Both the position numbers and the translations under genes were made by a program. Positions 44,695-53,193 of a stretch of DNA of 64,000 nt are shown in pieces (positions within the stretch are counted from its first letter, which is position 1; the number at the start of each line of letters is the position of its first letter). The notes under the pieces are model-generated. The model did not search any database and was not told the DNA's origin. It was given only the letters and a program-made list of their open reading frames with translations. The stretch is from Caldisericales bacterium (GTDB lineage Bacteria > Caldisericota > Caldisericia > JAAYUI01): positions 1 to 64,000 of the forward strand of contig JAAYUI010000007.1 in the NCBI GenBank assembly GCA_012517765.1. The letters run 5' to 3'.

Positions 44695-45777
44695 CTACTG
44701 TCTTTTCGAATCCTCATACTCCTGGAGCATTGAATCCATAACTTCTTTGACTGAAGTGACCCTGTTTGCCCTATATGCGTTTGAACCAGCAAAAGCAAAT
44801 CCGTGTTCCATCTGTCCTTTTTTGGCATGCATCAACGCAAGGCCTATGCAGTAGGGGCTATTCTGGTAATCACATGTAACTATGCAATGGTAGGGACATT
44901 TGTATGGCATACATTGCCCTTTGCCAACTTTTTCTATGAAAGAATTGCTGATTGCCCTCCCAGGCATTCCAACCGGGCTTTTGATGATTACTATGTCTTC
45001 TTTTTTTGAGGCCAGATAAGCTTCCTTGAAGCTGTCTGAAGCATCACATTCTTCTGTTGTTACGAGTCTTGTTCCAATCTGTATCCCTGAGGCACCAAGA
45101 CTCATTATTTTCCTCATATCAGCACCAGTGTAAACCCCCCCGCCAGCAATAACGGGGATTTCCTTCCCTTTGGCATCGGCAATCTTGTTAATTTCAGTGA
45201 CAACCTGGGGCAAAACATTCTCCAGTGCATAATTAGGGTCATCAATTTGTTCCGCTGTATAGCCAAGGTGTCCACCTGCCTTTGGGCCTTCTACAACAAC
45301 AGCGTCAGGAAGATAATCATACTTCTCCAGCCAACGTTTCGAGATTAGGCTTGCTGCCCTTGCCGATGAAACAATCGGCACCAGCTTCGTCTTTAATGAT
45401 CCCATCAAATATGATGGCAAATTTAGCGGGAGACCGGCACCAGAAAAGATTATATCAATTCCCTCCTGGATGGCAGTCTTCACGATATCGGCAAAATTCG
45501 AGAGGGCAACCATGACATTGATGCCCAGTACGCCATTTGTCATCTCTCTGGCCCGCCTGATCTCGCGTCTTAGAGCTCTCATGTTGGCCTCGAGAAAATT
45601 TGTGTTGAAATCAGATTCAAACATTCCTATCCCTGCAGTCGCTATAACACCCACACCACCCTGGTTGGCAACAGCACTTGCAAGACCAGAAAGAGAGATA
45701 CCTACTCCCATTCCACCCTGGATTACCGGAACCTTGATGTTCAGATTGCCGATTGAAAGCTTTTTTGGAATAATCAT
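44695..45777 (-). CDS. Nitronate monooxygenase-like FMN enzyme (FabK/NMO family)
   Basis: This 360-residue TIM-barrel flavoprotein has PVIQGGMGVGISL at the N terminus, GHLGYT, and the phosphate-binding pair VIAGGGVYTGADM and GASGIQIGTRLVTTEEC. The family includes nitronate monooxygenases and FabK enoyl-ACP reductases; no fatty-acid genes are nearby, so NMO-like is the safer call. The C-terminal segment is cysteine-rich (five Cys within about 20 residues near 300-318), which could bind a metal or cluster. It stands alone on the minus strand. Confidence 0.88.
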   Translation of the reverse strand: MIIPKKLSIGNLNIKVPVIQGGMGVGISLSGLASAVANQGGVGVIATAGIGMFESDFNTNFLEANMRALRREIRRAREMTNGVLGINVMVALSNFADIVKTAIQEGIDIIFSGAGLPLNLPSYLMGSLKTKLVPIVSSARAASLISKRWLEKYDYLPDAVVVEGPKAGGHLGYTAEQIDDPNYALENVLPQVVTEINKIADAKGKEIPVIAGGGVYTGADMRKIMSLGASGIQIGTRLVTTEECDASDSFKEAYLASKKEDIVIIKSPVGMPGRAISNSFIEKVGKGQCMPYKCPYHCIVTCDYQNSPYCIGLALMHAKKGQMEHGFAFAGSNAYRANRVTSVKEVMDSMLQEYEDSKRQ

Positions 45778-46051
45778 TCTACTGCACTCCTTTTTGCCTG
45801 TTGTCCTTTGTTAAATGAGCACGGTTTTTTCCGTTATCAATCAACAAAAAACGTTTGCATTTCTCATTATCATGGTGTGAACCAATTTAACAAGGATTAT
45901 TCTGGGCATACATATTAACAATAATGGTTACTTATAGCTAGCTTCAATTATATAAGAAATCAGGACCAACAATAAACAATTTATACAAATTTGAAAATCT
46001 TAAAATGGTTTGTAGAATTTTTTAAGGAGTTTAAACCGAAAGAGGACACAA

Positions 46052-46750
46052 ATGGCCACAAAAGAAAAGAATTTCATCTCGGTTGAGGATGCCCTGGAAA
46101 TTCTTTCAAGAGAGGGGAAACAAGAAAACAAAGAAGGAATGGTCAAATTTGGAATAAATACCGAAAAAGCGTTCGGCGTCTCTGTTGTGAAAATCAGAGA
46201 AGTTGCAAAAATGGTCGGCAAGGGTCACGAAAAAGCCCAGAAACTTTGGGAAACAGGCTTCCACGAGGCCAGAATCATGGCATGTCTTATCGACAATCCA
46301 AAAATGGTAACAAGGGAGCAGGCAGAGAATTGGGCCCTTGGATTCAATTCATGGGATCTTTGCGACCAGTGCTGCATGAACCTTCTTGACAGATTGCCCT
46401 TTTCATACGAGCTTGCGGCAGAATGGGCGGAAAGGGAGGAGGAGTATATAAAAAGAGCCGGTTTTGCAATCATGGCATCTCTGGCATTGCACGACAAAAA
46501 AGCACCCAATGAAAAATTTCTCACATTTCTGAATTCAATCGAGAAACAGTCGACGGATCCAAGAAATTTTGTAAAAAAAGCCATAAACTGGGCACTCAGG
46601 CAAATCGGAAAAAGAAGGCCCGGCATAATGGATAAAGTTGGAATTCTGGCCAAAAAACTTGCAGAAAGCGACGACAAGAATGCCAGATGGGTTGGCAAGG
46701 ACGCTCTCAGAGAGTTTGAGAAGAAAAGCCTGTCGGTAAAAGAGGACTGA
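46052..46750 (+). CDS. AlkD-like DNA alkylation repair protein
   Basis: This 232-residue all-helical HEAT-like protein of the AlkD/AlkC family removes alkylated bases such as N3- and N7-alkylpurines. The catalytic-pocket Trp-Asp pair is in FNSWDLCDQCC (about residues 98-108), and a later Trp is in KAINWALRQIGKR, matching the AlkD pocket. Length agrees with the family. The SD is AGAGG. The 274 bases upstream (45778-46051) are AT-rich and hold no other gene. Confidence 0.88.
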   Translation: MATKEKNFISVEDALEILSREGKQENKEGMVKFGINTEKAFGVSVVKIREVAKMVGKGHEKAQKLWETGFHEARIMACLIDNPKMVTREQAENWALGFNSWDLCDQCCMNLLDRLPFSYELAAEWAEREEEYIKRAGFAIMASLALHDKKAPNEKFLTFLNSIEKQSTDPRNFVKKAINWALRQIGKRRPGIMDKVGILAKKLAESDDKNARWVGKDALREFEKKSLSVKED

Positions 46751-46840
46751 CTACCAACACAAACATTTTTCTGCTTTGGTGTCTTGAAAAATAATCGCGT
46801 GTGACAATCATTTTTTAGGGAAAACCAAAGGAGAGAAAAA

Positions 46841-47170
46841 ATGCAAACCATAATTCTGCTCGTTATTTCAAACATATTCATGACTTTCGCATGGTACGGA
46901 CACCTCAAATTTAAGGAAGCGCCGCTCTGGCAGGTCATTCTTATCAGTTGGGGAATAGCATTTTTTGAATACTGCTTCCAGGTACCAGCCAACAGGATGG
47001 GACATGGAACATTTACGGCCGCGCAACTCAAAACAATCCAGGAAGTAATCACCTTCACCGTGTTTTGCATCTTCTCGGTCACTTATCTGAAAGAACAACT
47101 GAAATGGAATTACATCGTTGGGTTTGTATTCATGATTGCTGCAGTATTTTTTGTTTGCAAGAAATGGTAA
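46841..47170 (+). CDS. DUF486 (DMT-like) four-helix membrane protein
   Basis: This 109-residue protein matches DUF486 over its length. It has four helices and conserved segments TFAWYGHLKF, SWGIAFFEYCFQVPANR and GHGTFTAAQLKTIQEVI. The family belongs to the drug/metabolite-transporter-like group; function is unknown. The SD is AAAGGAG. Confidence 0.9.
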   Translation: MQTIILLVISNIFMTFAWYGHLKFKEAPLWQVILISWGIAFFEYCFQVPANRMGHGTFTAAQLKTIQEVITFTVFCIFSVTYLKEQLKWNYIVGFVFMIAAVFFVCKKW

Positions 47171-47177
47171 CGGGGAA

Positions 47178-47206
47178 TTGACAAAATAGGTCAAAGATGG
47201 TTTGAT
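47178..47206 (+). promoter_or_regulatory. Promoter of the PQQ-propeller/stalk gene, possibly leaderless
   Basis: TTGACA (47178-47183), a 17-base spacer and TTTGAT (47201-47206) place the start site near 47213, the ATG itself. No good SD is present, which is consistent with a leaderless mRNA. The -10 matches 4 of 6. Confidence 0.45.
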
Positions 47207-47212
47207 TTGTGC

Positions 47213-49402
47213 ATGAGATTGTTTTTGGCTTTATCAGTATTTCTTACTCTTTTTCCAGCAAGCATCTCTTATGGACAAATTGTTTCCGATTTTGCACCTC
47301 CAGTCTGGCTCAAAACTATGCCAATCCAGTTGGAAGGGAGCGTGGTCTCTTCCCCGGTCATAGCTGATGGGAAAATCGTAATCGGAACAACAGCTGGAAA
47401 ACTCTACTGTATTGGGCTTTCGTCATTCGAGATTGTCTGGACAAAAGATAATGGAGGTTCTTTTCGCTCTTCCTGCCTCGTTGCAAACAAAAAGATCTAT
47501 ACCGGCGACTCACTTGGAAGGGTTTATTGCAGGAACCTCGGCGATGGAGAAATTGTCTGGGGACCCAGGGAATTTGGGGAGTGGACATACTCCACGCCAA
47601 TTCTAAATGATGGGAAAATAATTTTTGGGGCAAATGACAGAAAAGTCCACGCTCTGGACGCCAAGACAGGCGAAAAAATATGGGAAACAGAAGAGCTAAG
47701 AGGGCAAATTCAGGCGGGGGTCGCACTTTGCAATGAAGGCTATATAGTCGGGTGCCTTGGCCAGCCTGATAGCGAATCTGATTACGACCCGGGAAACCTC
47801 TACTGTATAGCTTCTGACGGGAAAATATTGTGGGGGCCAAAAGTCACTAAGGGGCCTGTGCAAGGCAATCCTTCAGTTTTTGGTGACAAAGTTTTTGTCG
47901 CCTCATATGGCTACTCGTGGGAAAACGACAGGAGACCTAAGGGAAGGGTGACCTGTTTCAGGACATCTGATGGGGCGTCAATATGGCAAAAAGACCTTGA
48001 AAAGGAGATATGGGGAAGTCCGACAACAAATGGCGACTGTGTCGTAACAGGCTCAAGAGACCACTTTATATGGTGTCTCGATGCAAATAGTGGTGAGGAA
48101 AGATGGCACTTCCAGACCGGTGGGATGGTCGATGCCACAGCAGTCATCGAAAACGGCACCTGCTGGATTGGGGGGATGGATGGCAATCTATATGCTCTGG
48201 ATTTAAAATCTGGCAAAAAGCTCCAGGAAATAAATGTCGCTTCGATGGGTCTTGGACCACAAAACTCAGTGGCCATTTCCGAAGGGTATCTTGTTTGCGC
48301 AAGTCTGTCAGGCACCCTGTACAGGTTTGATCTGGCCCCTTCGTGTCTTGTCAGACCAACAAAATCCAGTTACAAGTCATACGATGGGTCATATCATTTT
48401 GAAGTAAAGGTCGAGAACGCAAGGAAAGAGGGCTCTCCTGATCTTGAAGCAACACTTGCACCAATAAACTGTTTTTTTAAGGAAGACCCACAAAAGGTTC
48501 TTGTGTTACCAGGGAAATACGAAACCATCACATTTGAGGGCAAAATAAACCCGGAACCAGGCACCTACATTTGTGAAATTGAAGTGTCTTCCAACAGCCC
48601 AACAATCATTCTTCAGAACGAGGATGGCAATACTACAAACAAGCTTGTGCTTGAGCTCAACATAAAAACACATAGCCCAAGGCTTGGGAAATTGCCGGAA
48701 AGAATTGATTTTGGGGCATTCTGGGATGACGAAACACCAAAACAGAAAATGATTTTGATTCAAAACGAAGGCGATGGGGCTATCCAAGCCAGCGTTTCAC
48801 CGGAAAAAGGCCTTCTGCCGGACAAAAATACTTTCACAATAACAAATGATATGCCAGTAGCCATTGGCGTCGCGCTTGATGTCAATTCTTTGCCCTATGG
48901 CACTTTTGAGAGGACACTCGACGTCAAATCAAACGCTGGCAATTCAAAAATCGTCTTTACTGGCGAGAAGCTGAGGTCAAAAAATGTTGTTGAGGTTTGG
49001 ATAGGCAAGAAAACAGCCATGATAAATAGGCAAGAAAAGATACTTACTAGGGCACCATACATAAAGAATAGCCTGACCATGGTTCCGCTCAGGCTTGTTT
49101 CAGAAGGACTGGGGCTTGAGGTAAGCTGGGTGCCGGAAGTCAAAACAATCATCATTAACCTTTTTTCGGGTTGGTATCTCAGACTGATAATTGGCTACAA
49201 GAAAGCACTAATAGAGCGCCCTGATGGAGGAATCGACGAACTGCAGGTGCAGGCTCCACCAGAAATAATCTCTGGGACAACGTTTGTGCCATTGAGACTG
49301 GTTGGCGATGCCCTATCAAGAGGCGGAGCGAAAATAGATATTGCGTGGAACAGCCAGATCAGAAAAGCCACCATCACAAGAAGCTTGAAAACAGGAAAAT
49401 AG
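47213..49402 (+). CDS. Exported PQQ-like beta-propeller protein with C-terminal stalk domain
   Basis: This 729-residue protein has a signal peptide (1-22, cleaved near SYG). A PQQ/pyrrolo-quinoline-type propeller (about 25-370) has at least six blades with the tryptophan-docking pattern (GEIVWGP, GEKIWETEEL, GKILWGP, GASIWQKD, GEERWHFQ). Two Ig/Big-like domains follow (about 380-580). A copper-amine-oxidase N-type stalk domain (about 595-725) carries LTMVPLRLVSEGLG and TFVPLRLVGD. No catalytic site is evident; scaffold or BamB-like binding roles are possible. Confidence 0.87.
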   Translation: MRLFLALSVFLTLFPASISYGQIVSDFAPPVWLKTMPIQLEGSVVSSPVIADGKIVIGTTAGKLYCIGLSSFEIVWTKDNGGSFRSSCLVANKKIYTGDSLGRVYCRNLGDGEIVWGPREFGEWTYSTPILNDGKIIFGANDRKVHALDAKTGEKIWETEELRGQIQAGVALCNEGYIVGCLGQPDSESDYDPGNLYCIASDGKILWGPKVTKGPVQGNPSVFGDKVFVASYGYSWENDRRPKGRVTCFRTSDGASIWQKDLEKEIWGSPTTNGDCVVTGSRDHFIWCLDANSGEERWHFQTGGMVDATAVIENGTCWIGGMDGNLYALDLKSGKKLQEINVASMGLGPQNSVAISEGYLVCASLSGTLYRFDLAPSCLVRPTKSSYKSYDGSYHFEVKVENARKEGSPDLEATLAPINCFFKEDPQKVLVLPGKYETITFEGKINPEPGTYICEIEVSSNSPTIILQNEDGNTTNKLVLELNIKTHSPRLGKLPERIDFGAFWDDETPKQKMILIQNEGDGAIQASVSPEKGLLPDKNTFTITNDMPVAIGVALDVNSLPYGTFERTLDVKSNAGNSKIVFTGEKLRSKNVVEVWIGKKTAMINRQEKILTRAPYIKNSLTMVPLRLVSEGLGLEVSWVPEVKTIIINLFSGWYLRLIIGYKKALIERPDGGIDELQVQAPPEIISGTTFVPLRLVGDALSRGGAKIDIAWNSQIRKATITRSLKTGK

Positions 49403-49462
49403 GAAGGTGTTTGACCGGAAGCCACCATAAAAATTACAATGGCAAAAACCAAGGAGGAAAAA

Positions 49463-49666
49463 ATGGGCAAGATAGCAGGAATGAGGATTATCGCAATAAT
49501 ACTTTTTGTGATGCTGGCAACGCAAGTTACAACTGGCCTAGCTGGAATTGCATTTGACCTTCATTATTGGCTCGGGATCGCAATAGGTGTTGCGGTCATT
49601 ACACATCTTGCAGTTAATTGGGGCTGGATAAAAACAAACATTTTTGGAATAAAACCAAAAGCATAG
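49463..49666 (+). CDS. DUF4405-like small membrane protein
   Basis: This 67-residue protein has two helices with a His in each half (DLHYWLG and VITHLAVNWGWI). This pattern fits DUF4405, cytochrome b-like proteins found near flavin-transfer systems. No such system is adjacent. Start ATG 49463 has GGAGG five bases upstream; a longer frame from 49439 lacks support. Confidence 0.72.
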   Translation: MGKIAGMRIIAIILFVMLATQVTTGLAGIAFDLHYWLGIAIGVAVITHLAVNWGWIKTNIFGIKPKA

Positions 49667-49670
49667 TTTC

Positions 49671-50216
49671 ATGGAATTTTTCCTCCCAAATCTCGAAACT
49701 GACAGGCTTGTCCTCAGGATGCTGTCTGTCAATGACGCTTTTGACATGTATGAGTATGCCAGGGACCCTGAAATCTGCAAATACGTTACCTGGAATGCCC
49801 ACGAATCGGTGGAAGATTCAATGGCATACCTGAATCTTGTCGAAGAAAAATACAAGTGCGGTAAATGTTTCGACTGGGGCATTGCGCTCAAGGAAACCGG
49901 CAGACTGGTTGGAACATGTGGCTTTGTCAACATTAATAAAACGGACTTCAGGGGCGAGATCGGTTATGTACTTTCAAGGACATGCTGGGAAAAAGGGCTA
50001 ATGCCTGAAGCAGTAAGAAAAGTATGCTCGTATGGTTTTGAATTCATGGAGTTGAACAGGATTGAGGCAAGGGTTTTCCCGGAAAACACCAGGTCACAGG
50101 GTGTCCTGAAAAAGATTGATTTCCAGTATGAAGGTACATTGCGCCAACAGCAACTCATCAAGGGAAAATATCAGGATTTAATGATGTTCTCGCTGTTGAA
50201 AAGCGAATTCAGATAG
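49671..50216 (+). CDS. GNAT N-acetyltransferase (RimJ/RimL-like)
   Basis: This 181-residue protein has the RimJ/RimL start LETDRLVLRML, the EDSMAYLNLVEEKY block, the acetyl-CoA site (GEIGYVLSRTCWEKGLMPEA) and the C-terminal NRIEARVFPENTRSQGVLKK. Its substrate could be a ribosomal protein N terminus or a small molecule. It ends six bases from the convergent selD stop, with no terminator between. Confidence 0.88.
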   Translation: MEFFLPNLETDRLVLRMLSVNDAFDMYEYARDPEICKYVTWNAHESVEDSMAYLNLVEEKYKCGKCFDWGIALKETGRLVGTCGFVNINKTDFRGEIGYVLSRTCWEKGLMPEAVRKVCSYGFEFMELNRIEARVFPENTRSQGVLKKIDFQYEGTLRQQQLIKGKYQDLMMFSLLKSEFR

Positions 50217-50222
50217 CCCTTT

Positions 50223-51254
50223 TTATTTAGACAGGACTACCTTCGGTGAGCCATCGGCAATATAACCTATCACCTGGCCAAAGCATCCTGAACCCTCAAA
50301 AGCACCAAGACAATCTGTAATCTTATTTTCATCAACAAACCCTATTAATCCACCTGACGTCTGGGCATCGTTGGCAATGTTCAGGAAATGTGGTTCAACA
50401 TCCTGGCCAATAACAAGTTTATCACCCATCATGTCCATGTTCTGAGCAAGAACAGGGCATGTGAAATACTGAGAGGCTTCAAGGACACCTTCCATGGTTG
50501 GTATTTTCGACGCTTCAATGTGCATTTCACATCCAGACGATTGCGCCACTTCCAGAAGCGAGACAGCAAGACCGTATCCTGTAACATCTGTCGAGCAATT
50601 GATGCCAATTTCTGAAAAAATCTTCGACGCACAGGTATTTGTTTTTACCATCCAGCTTACAGCCTTTTCAAATTCTTGGCTGTATTTGGCCTTGCCGGCA
50701 TAAAGAATGCCAGTTCCCAAAGGTTTAGTGAGTACTATCACCTGGCCCGACTTTGCCCTGTCCGAAAACCTGATTTTGTCTTTTACGACAGTCCCGAAAA
50801 CCGAAAGACCATATTTAACATCATTGTTCTTGGCTGTATGCCCGCCTGCGATGAGAACGCCATTTTCAATGGCCGACAGGGCACAACCCCTTATTATTTC
50901 ACCAAGCTTGTCTATTTCGACATCCCTTGGGAACAAGGCAACATTAAGGGCAAGCACTGGTGTTCCACCCATCGAAAGAATGTCGCTTATGCAATTAGCA
51001 AAAGCTATCCTACCGAATGTTACAGGATCATCGACGATTGGAGAGAGTACATCAACGGTAAACACGCCATAAAGACCGTCTCCGATCTCATAAACGGCCG
51101 CATCTGCCTTTGACATACCAGCTGTGAGGAGCTTCTCGGATTTGAATTCCGGGAGGGATTCAAGCAATTTTTGTAGGGCCGACGGCCCCCATTTGCTTGC
51201 TCAGCCAGCACAATCGGTAAATTTTGTGAGCTGAAAAACTTCTTTTTCAGTCAT
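50223..51254 (-). CDS. selD: Selenide, water dikinase; selenocysteine-containing (UGA at 51201-51203)
   Basis: SelD makes selenophosphate from selenide and ATP, the selenium donor for selenocysteine and selenouridine. Conventional reading finds only 314 residues from TTG 51167. Reading further upstream through TGA at codon 18 gives 343 residues. The N terminus then contains DCAGU(18)ASKWGPSAL, matching the SelD active-site motif, where other species have Cys or Sec. Downstream SelD blocks are all present: TVDVLSPIVDDP, ILSMGGTP, AGGHTAKNND and NDAQTSGGL. A SECIS-like hairpin follows the UGA. ATG 51254 lies one base after the upstream gene's stop and has no SD, so translation is probably coupled. 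Confidence 0.92.
51161..51200 (-). promoter_or_regulatory. SECIS-like element inside selD
   Basis: Immediately after the UGA, CAAGCAA (51199-51193) pairs with TTGCTTG (51167-51161). An inner stem GGGCC/GGCCC closes a GUC apical loop (51183-51181). The loop begins 18 bases after the UGA, within the usual bacterial SECIS range, and contains the G expected in SelB-binding loops. Confidence 0.8.
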
Positions 51255-51255
51255 A

Positions 51256-53193
51256 TCAAAGGATTATAAGACAAGAAACACCGTCTGTCCACCCAATTAT
51301 GAAGCTCCCGTCAACATAAGACACACTTTTGCATTTTGGGGCAACAAGCTGGCCCTTTATCCAAAAACCTTTGTCCGTAAAAGCAGAATCTGCTGTTGGG
51401 AAAGAAACAAGTTTTGAGCCTATTGAGATTGTGGCCTCTCCGGTTAGCAAATCCAGGAACATGAATTCATCGACCCCTTTTGCATAAATCATGCCAATGT
51501 CCTTGGATGGATCAAAACAATTTGATGATACCAAACCTTCCAGGGATTTTCTCCACAATTCCCCCGAAGATGACTTGGCAACAATCTGGCCGTCTGGTGA
51601 AGCAAAAAGATTTATCTGGCCAAAATTTTCTACTGTCGTATGCCCAAGGTAGAGACCGTCATTCGGGCTTGCCATTGTAAAACGCTGATCTTTCTGTCTT
51701 TCTTCCAGGAGGTTCCCAGTTTGTGCTTCAACAGGCTGGAGTTTATTCCAGTCGCCAAAATCCACATACCAGAGATTCTCGCCAGGATCATACAGGGTGC
51801 AAATGATTGACCTGTCGAACTCATGCCTCCAGTCAATCTCACCAGTTGCTATATTCAAGCCAATCAGTTCTTTGCCAGACCAGAAGGCGTAGACATCAGC
51901 ATGCGATCTCGGTGCAAAGCCAGCGTTCCATCCATAATCCAGTTTTTGGGCATAGCGCGCAGACAAGATGCTTCCACATTTGCCATCAGGCAGAAACACG
52001 CCAACTGCAAAATCTGACATTGGACCTAGTCTTCTGATCTGGCATGCTGTCGGGATCTGCCCAAGATTGATACATTTCATTGATTGGAAATCAGCTTCAA
52101 AAAGGGAATTTTTGGATATGAAAAAATATTTGTCTGTCTTGCCATCTTCGGATTGAAGATTCATCAATACAGATCTTAATGCTTCATAAATTGATGGCGA
52201 TGGGATTTCTTTTCCTGATGGCACTTCGTAAGTCTTGATGACAATATCGCTCCCAAATATCCCAGAGAAAGTGATTGTTGTGGAATTCGATGAAAGAAGC
52301 AATGGTGAATCAAACCTTGGCAACGGTATGACAAGATCTTGTGTTCCTTCCATTTTGACCCTGACAGTTACACCATCAACCCACGCAACAAAAAAGCCTG
52401 TGCTTGTAACAAAATCGCTTTTTGCTGAAACAATCTGTTTTTTAGAGAACGCGTAACCAAGGCCACCAATGCCCTGGTCTATAAAAAAATATTGTGTGTC
52501 CTGATTCAAAACAGGCAATGAAATGCTGGACTCACCAGACCATACTTCAAATATTCCCTTGTTTGGAAAAGAAACTGGCGTTATGCCAACAAGCTCGCCA
52601 TTCTCATAGACCCTCATAAAATCGGGCCAGGAGGAAATAAAAAACTTGTCTTTATCATCAAAACCAGTTCTTGGGGCTATCCCGTAGTAGGCATCAACAG
52701 TACGATTCGAGTCCATTTCCAGATTGTAAGGGCCCTTTTCAATCCTTGCACCATTGAGCACAAAAGTGAATTTGTAGTTACCTGCTGGCATCTGGATGGA
52801 AAATGGCGTCTTGCCAAGTCTCTTCTGCTCACCCATCTCCACAAAAACATCTGCTCCCTGCGGAACAGACGAGAACTCAACAGTTGGGTCCATCGCAATT
52901 TCAATGATTGATTCACTATTTTTTGCAACCTCAAAATATCTTTTTATTACAGGTGTTTTTCCTGCCATCCCGACAATTGTCGCCTCAAGCTTGTGGTTGC
53001 CAACCGGCAATCTTGCAGAAAAAGATTTTCCTTCTCCATACTCGTTGTCATCAAGAACGAGTTTTACCGGGCTACCCGCAATGATACTCACATGACCCTT
53101 TTGCCCTCCAAAAAATAGGAGAAAAACAGCTATACCGATTACAAATATACCGCCAAAAACCAACAGGACAATCTTCCACCATTTCATGGCCAC
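51256..53193 (-). CDS. Membrane-anchored PEGA-domain/propeller-like protein (B)
   Basis: This 645-residue protein has a single N-terminal anchor (about 7-29) and a large outside part. PEGA-type domains are at about 34-100 and 103-175 (SSVPQGADVFVEMGEQKRLGKTP, split as VPQGADVFV and LGKTPFSI), with a third partial at about 180-230. The C-terminal 400 residues look like an irregular propeller. PEGA domains are short beta folds common in surface proteins. It overlaps the 53184 gene by 10 bases and ends one base before selD. Confidence 0.8.
   Translation of the reverse strand: MAMKWWKIVLLVFGGIFVIGIAVFLLFFGGQKGHVSIIAGSPVKLVLDDNEYGEGKSFSARLPVGNHKLEATIVGMAGKTPVIKRYFEVAKNSESIIEIAMDPTVEFSSVPQGADVFVEMGEQKRLGKTPFSIQMPAGNYKFTFVLNGARIEKGPYNLEMDSNRTVDAYYGIAPRTGFDDKDKFFISSWPDFMRVYENGELVGITPVSFPNKGIFEVWSGESSISLPVLNQDTQYFFIDQGIGGLGYAFSKKQIVSAKSDFVTSTGFFVAWVDGVTVRVKMEGTQDLVIPLPRFDSPLLLSSNSTTITFSGIFGSDIVIKTYEVPSGKEIPSPSIYEALRSVLMNLQSEDGKTDKYFFISKNSLFEADFQSMKCINLGQIPTACQIRRLGPMSDFAVGVFLPDGKCGSILSARYAQKLDYGWNAGFAPRSHADVYAFWSGKELIGLNIATGEIDWRHEFDRSIICTLYDPGENLWYVDFGDWNKLQPVEAQTGNLLEERQKDQRFTMASPNDGLYLGHTTVENFGQINLFASPDGQIVAKSSSGELWRKSLEGLVSSNCFDPSKDIGMIYAKGVDEFMFLDLLTGEATISIGSKLVSFPTADSAFTDKGFWIKGQLVAPKCKSVSYVDGSFIIGWTDGVSCLIIL

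Noticed and set aside
46225-47082. 285-codon open frame on the minus strand across the AlkD-like and DUF486 genes
   Set aside because: It is antisense to two well-supported genes, has no recognisable domain and lacks an SD. It looks like a codon-usage shadow.
51167-51169. TTG as selD start (314-residue form)
   Set aside because: It removes the essential N-terminal active-site motif, which is present just upstream in frame across the UGA, and this TTG lies within the SECIS stem.
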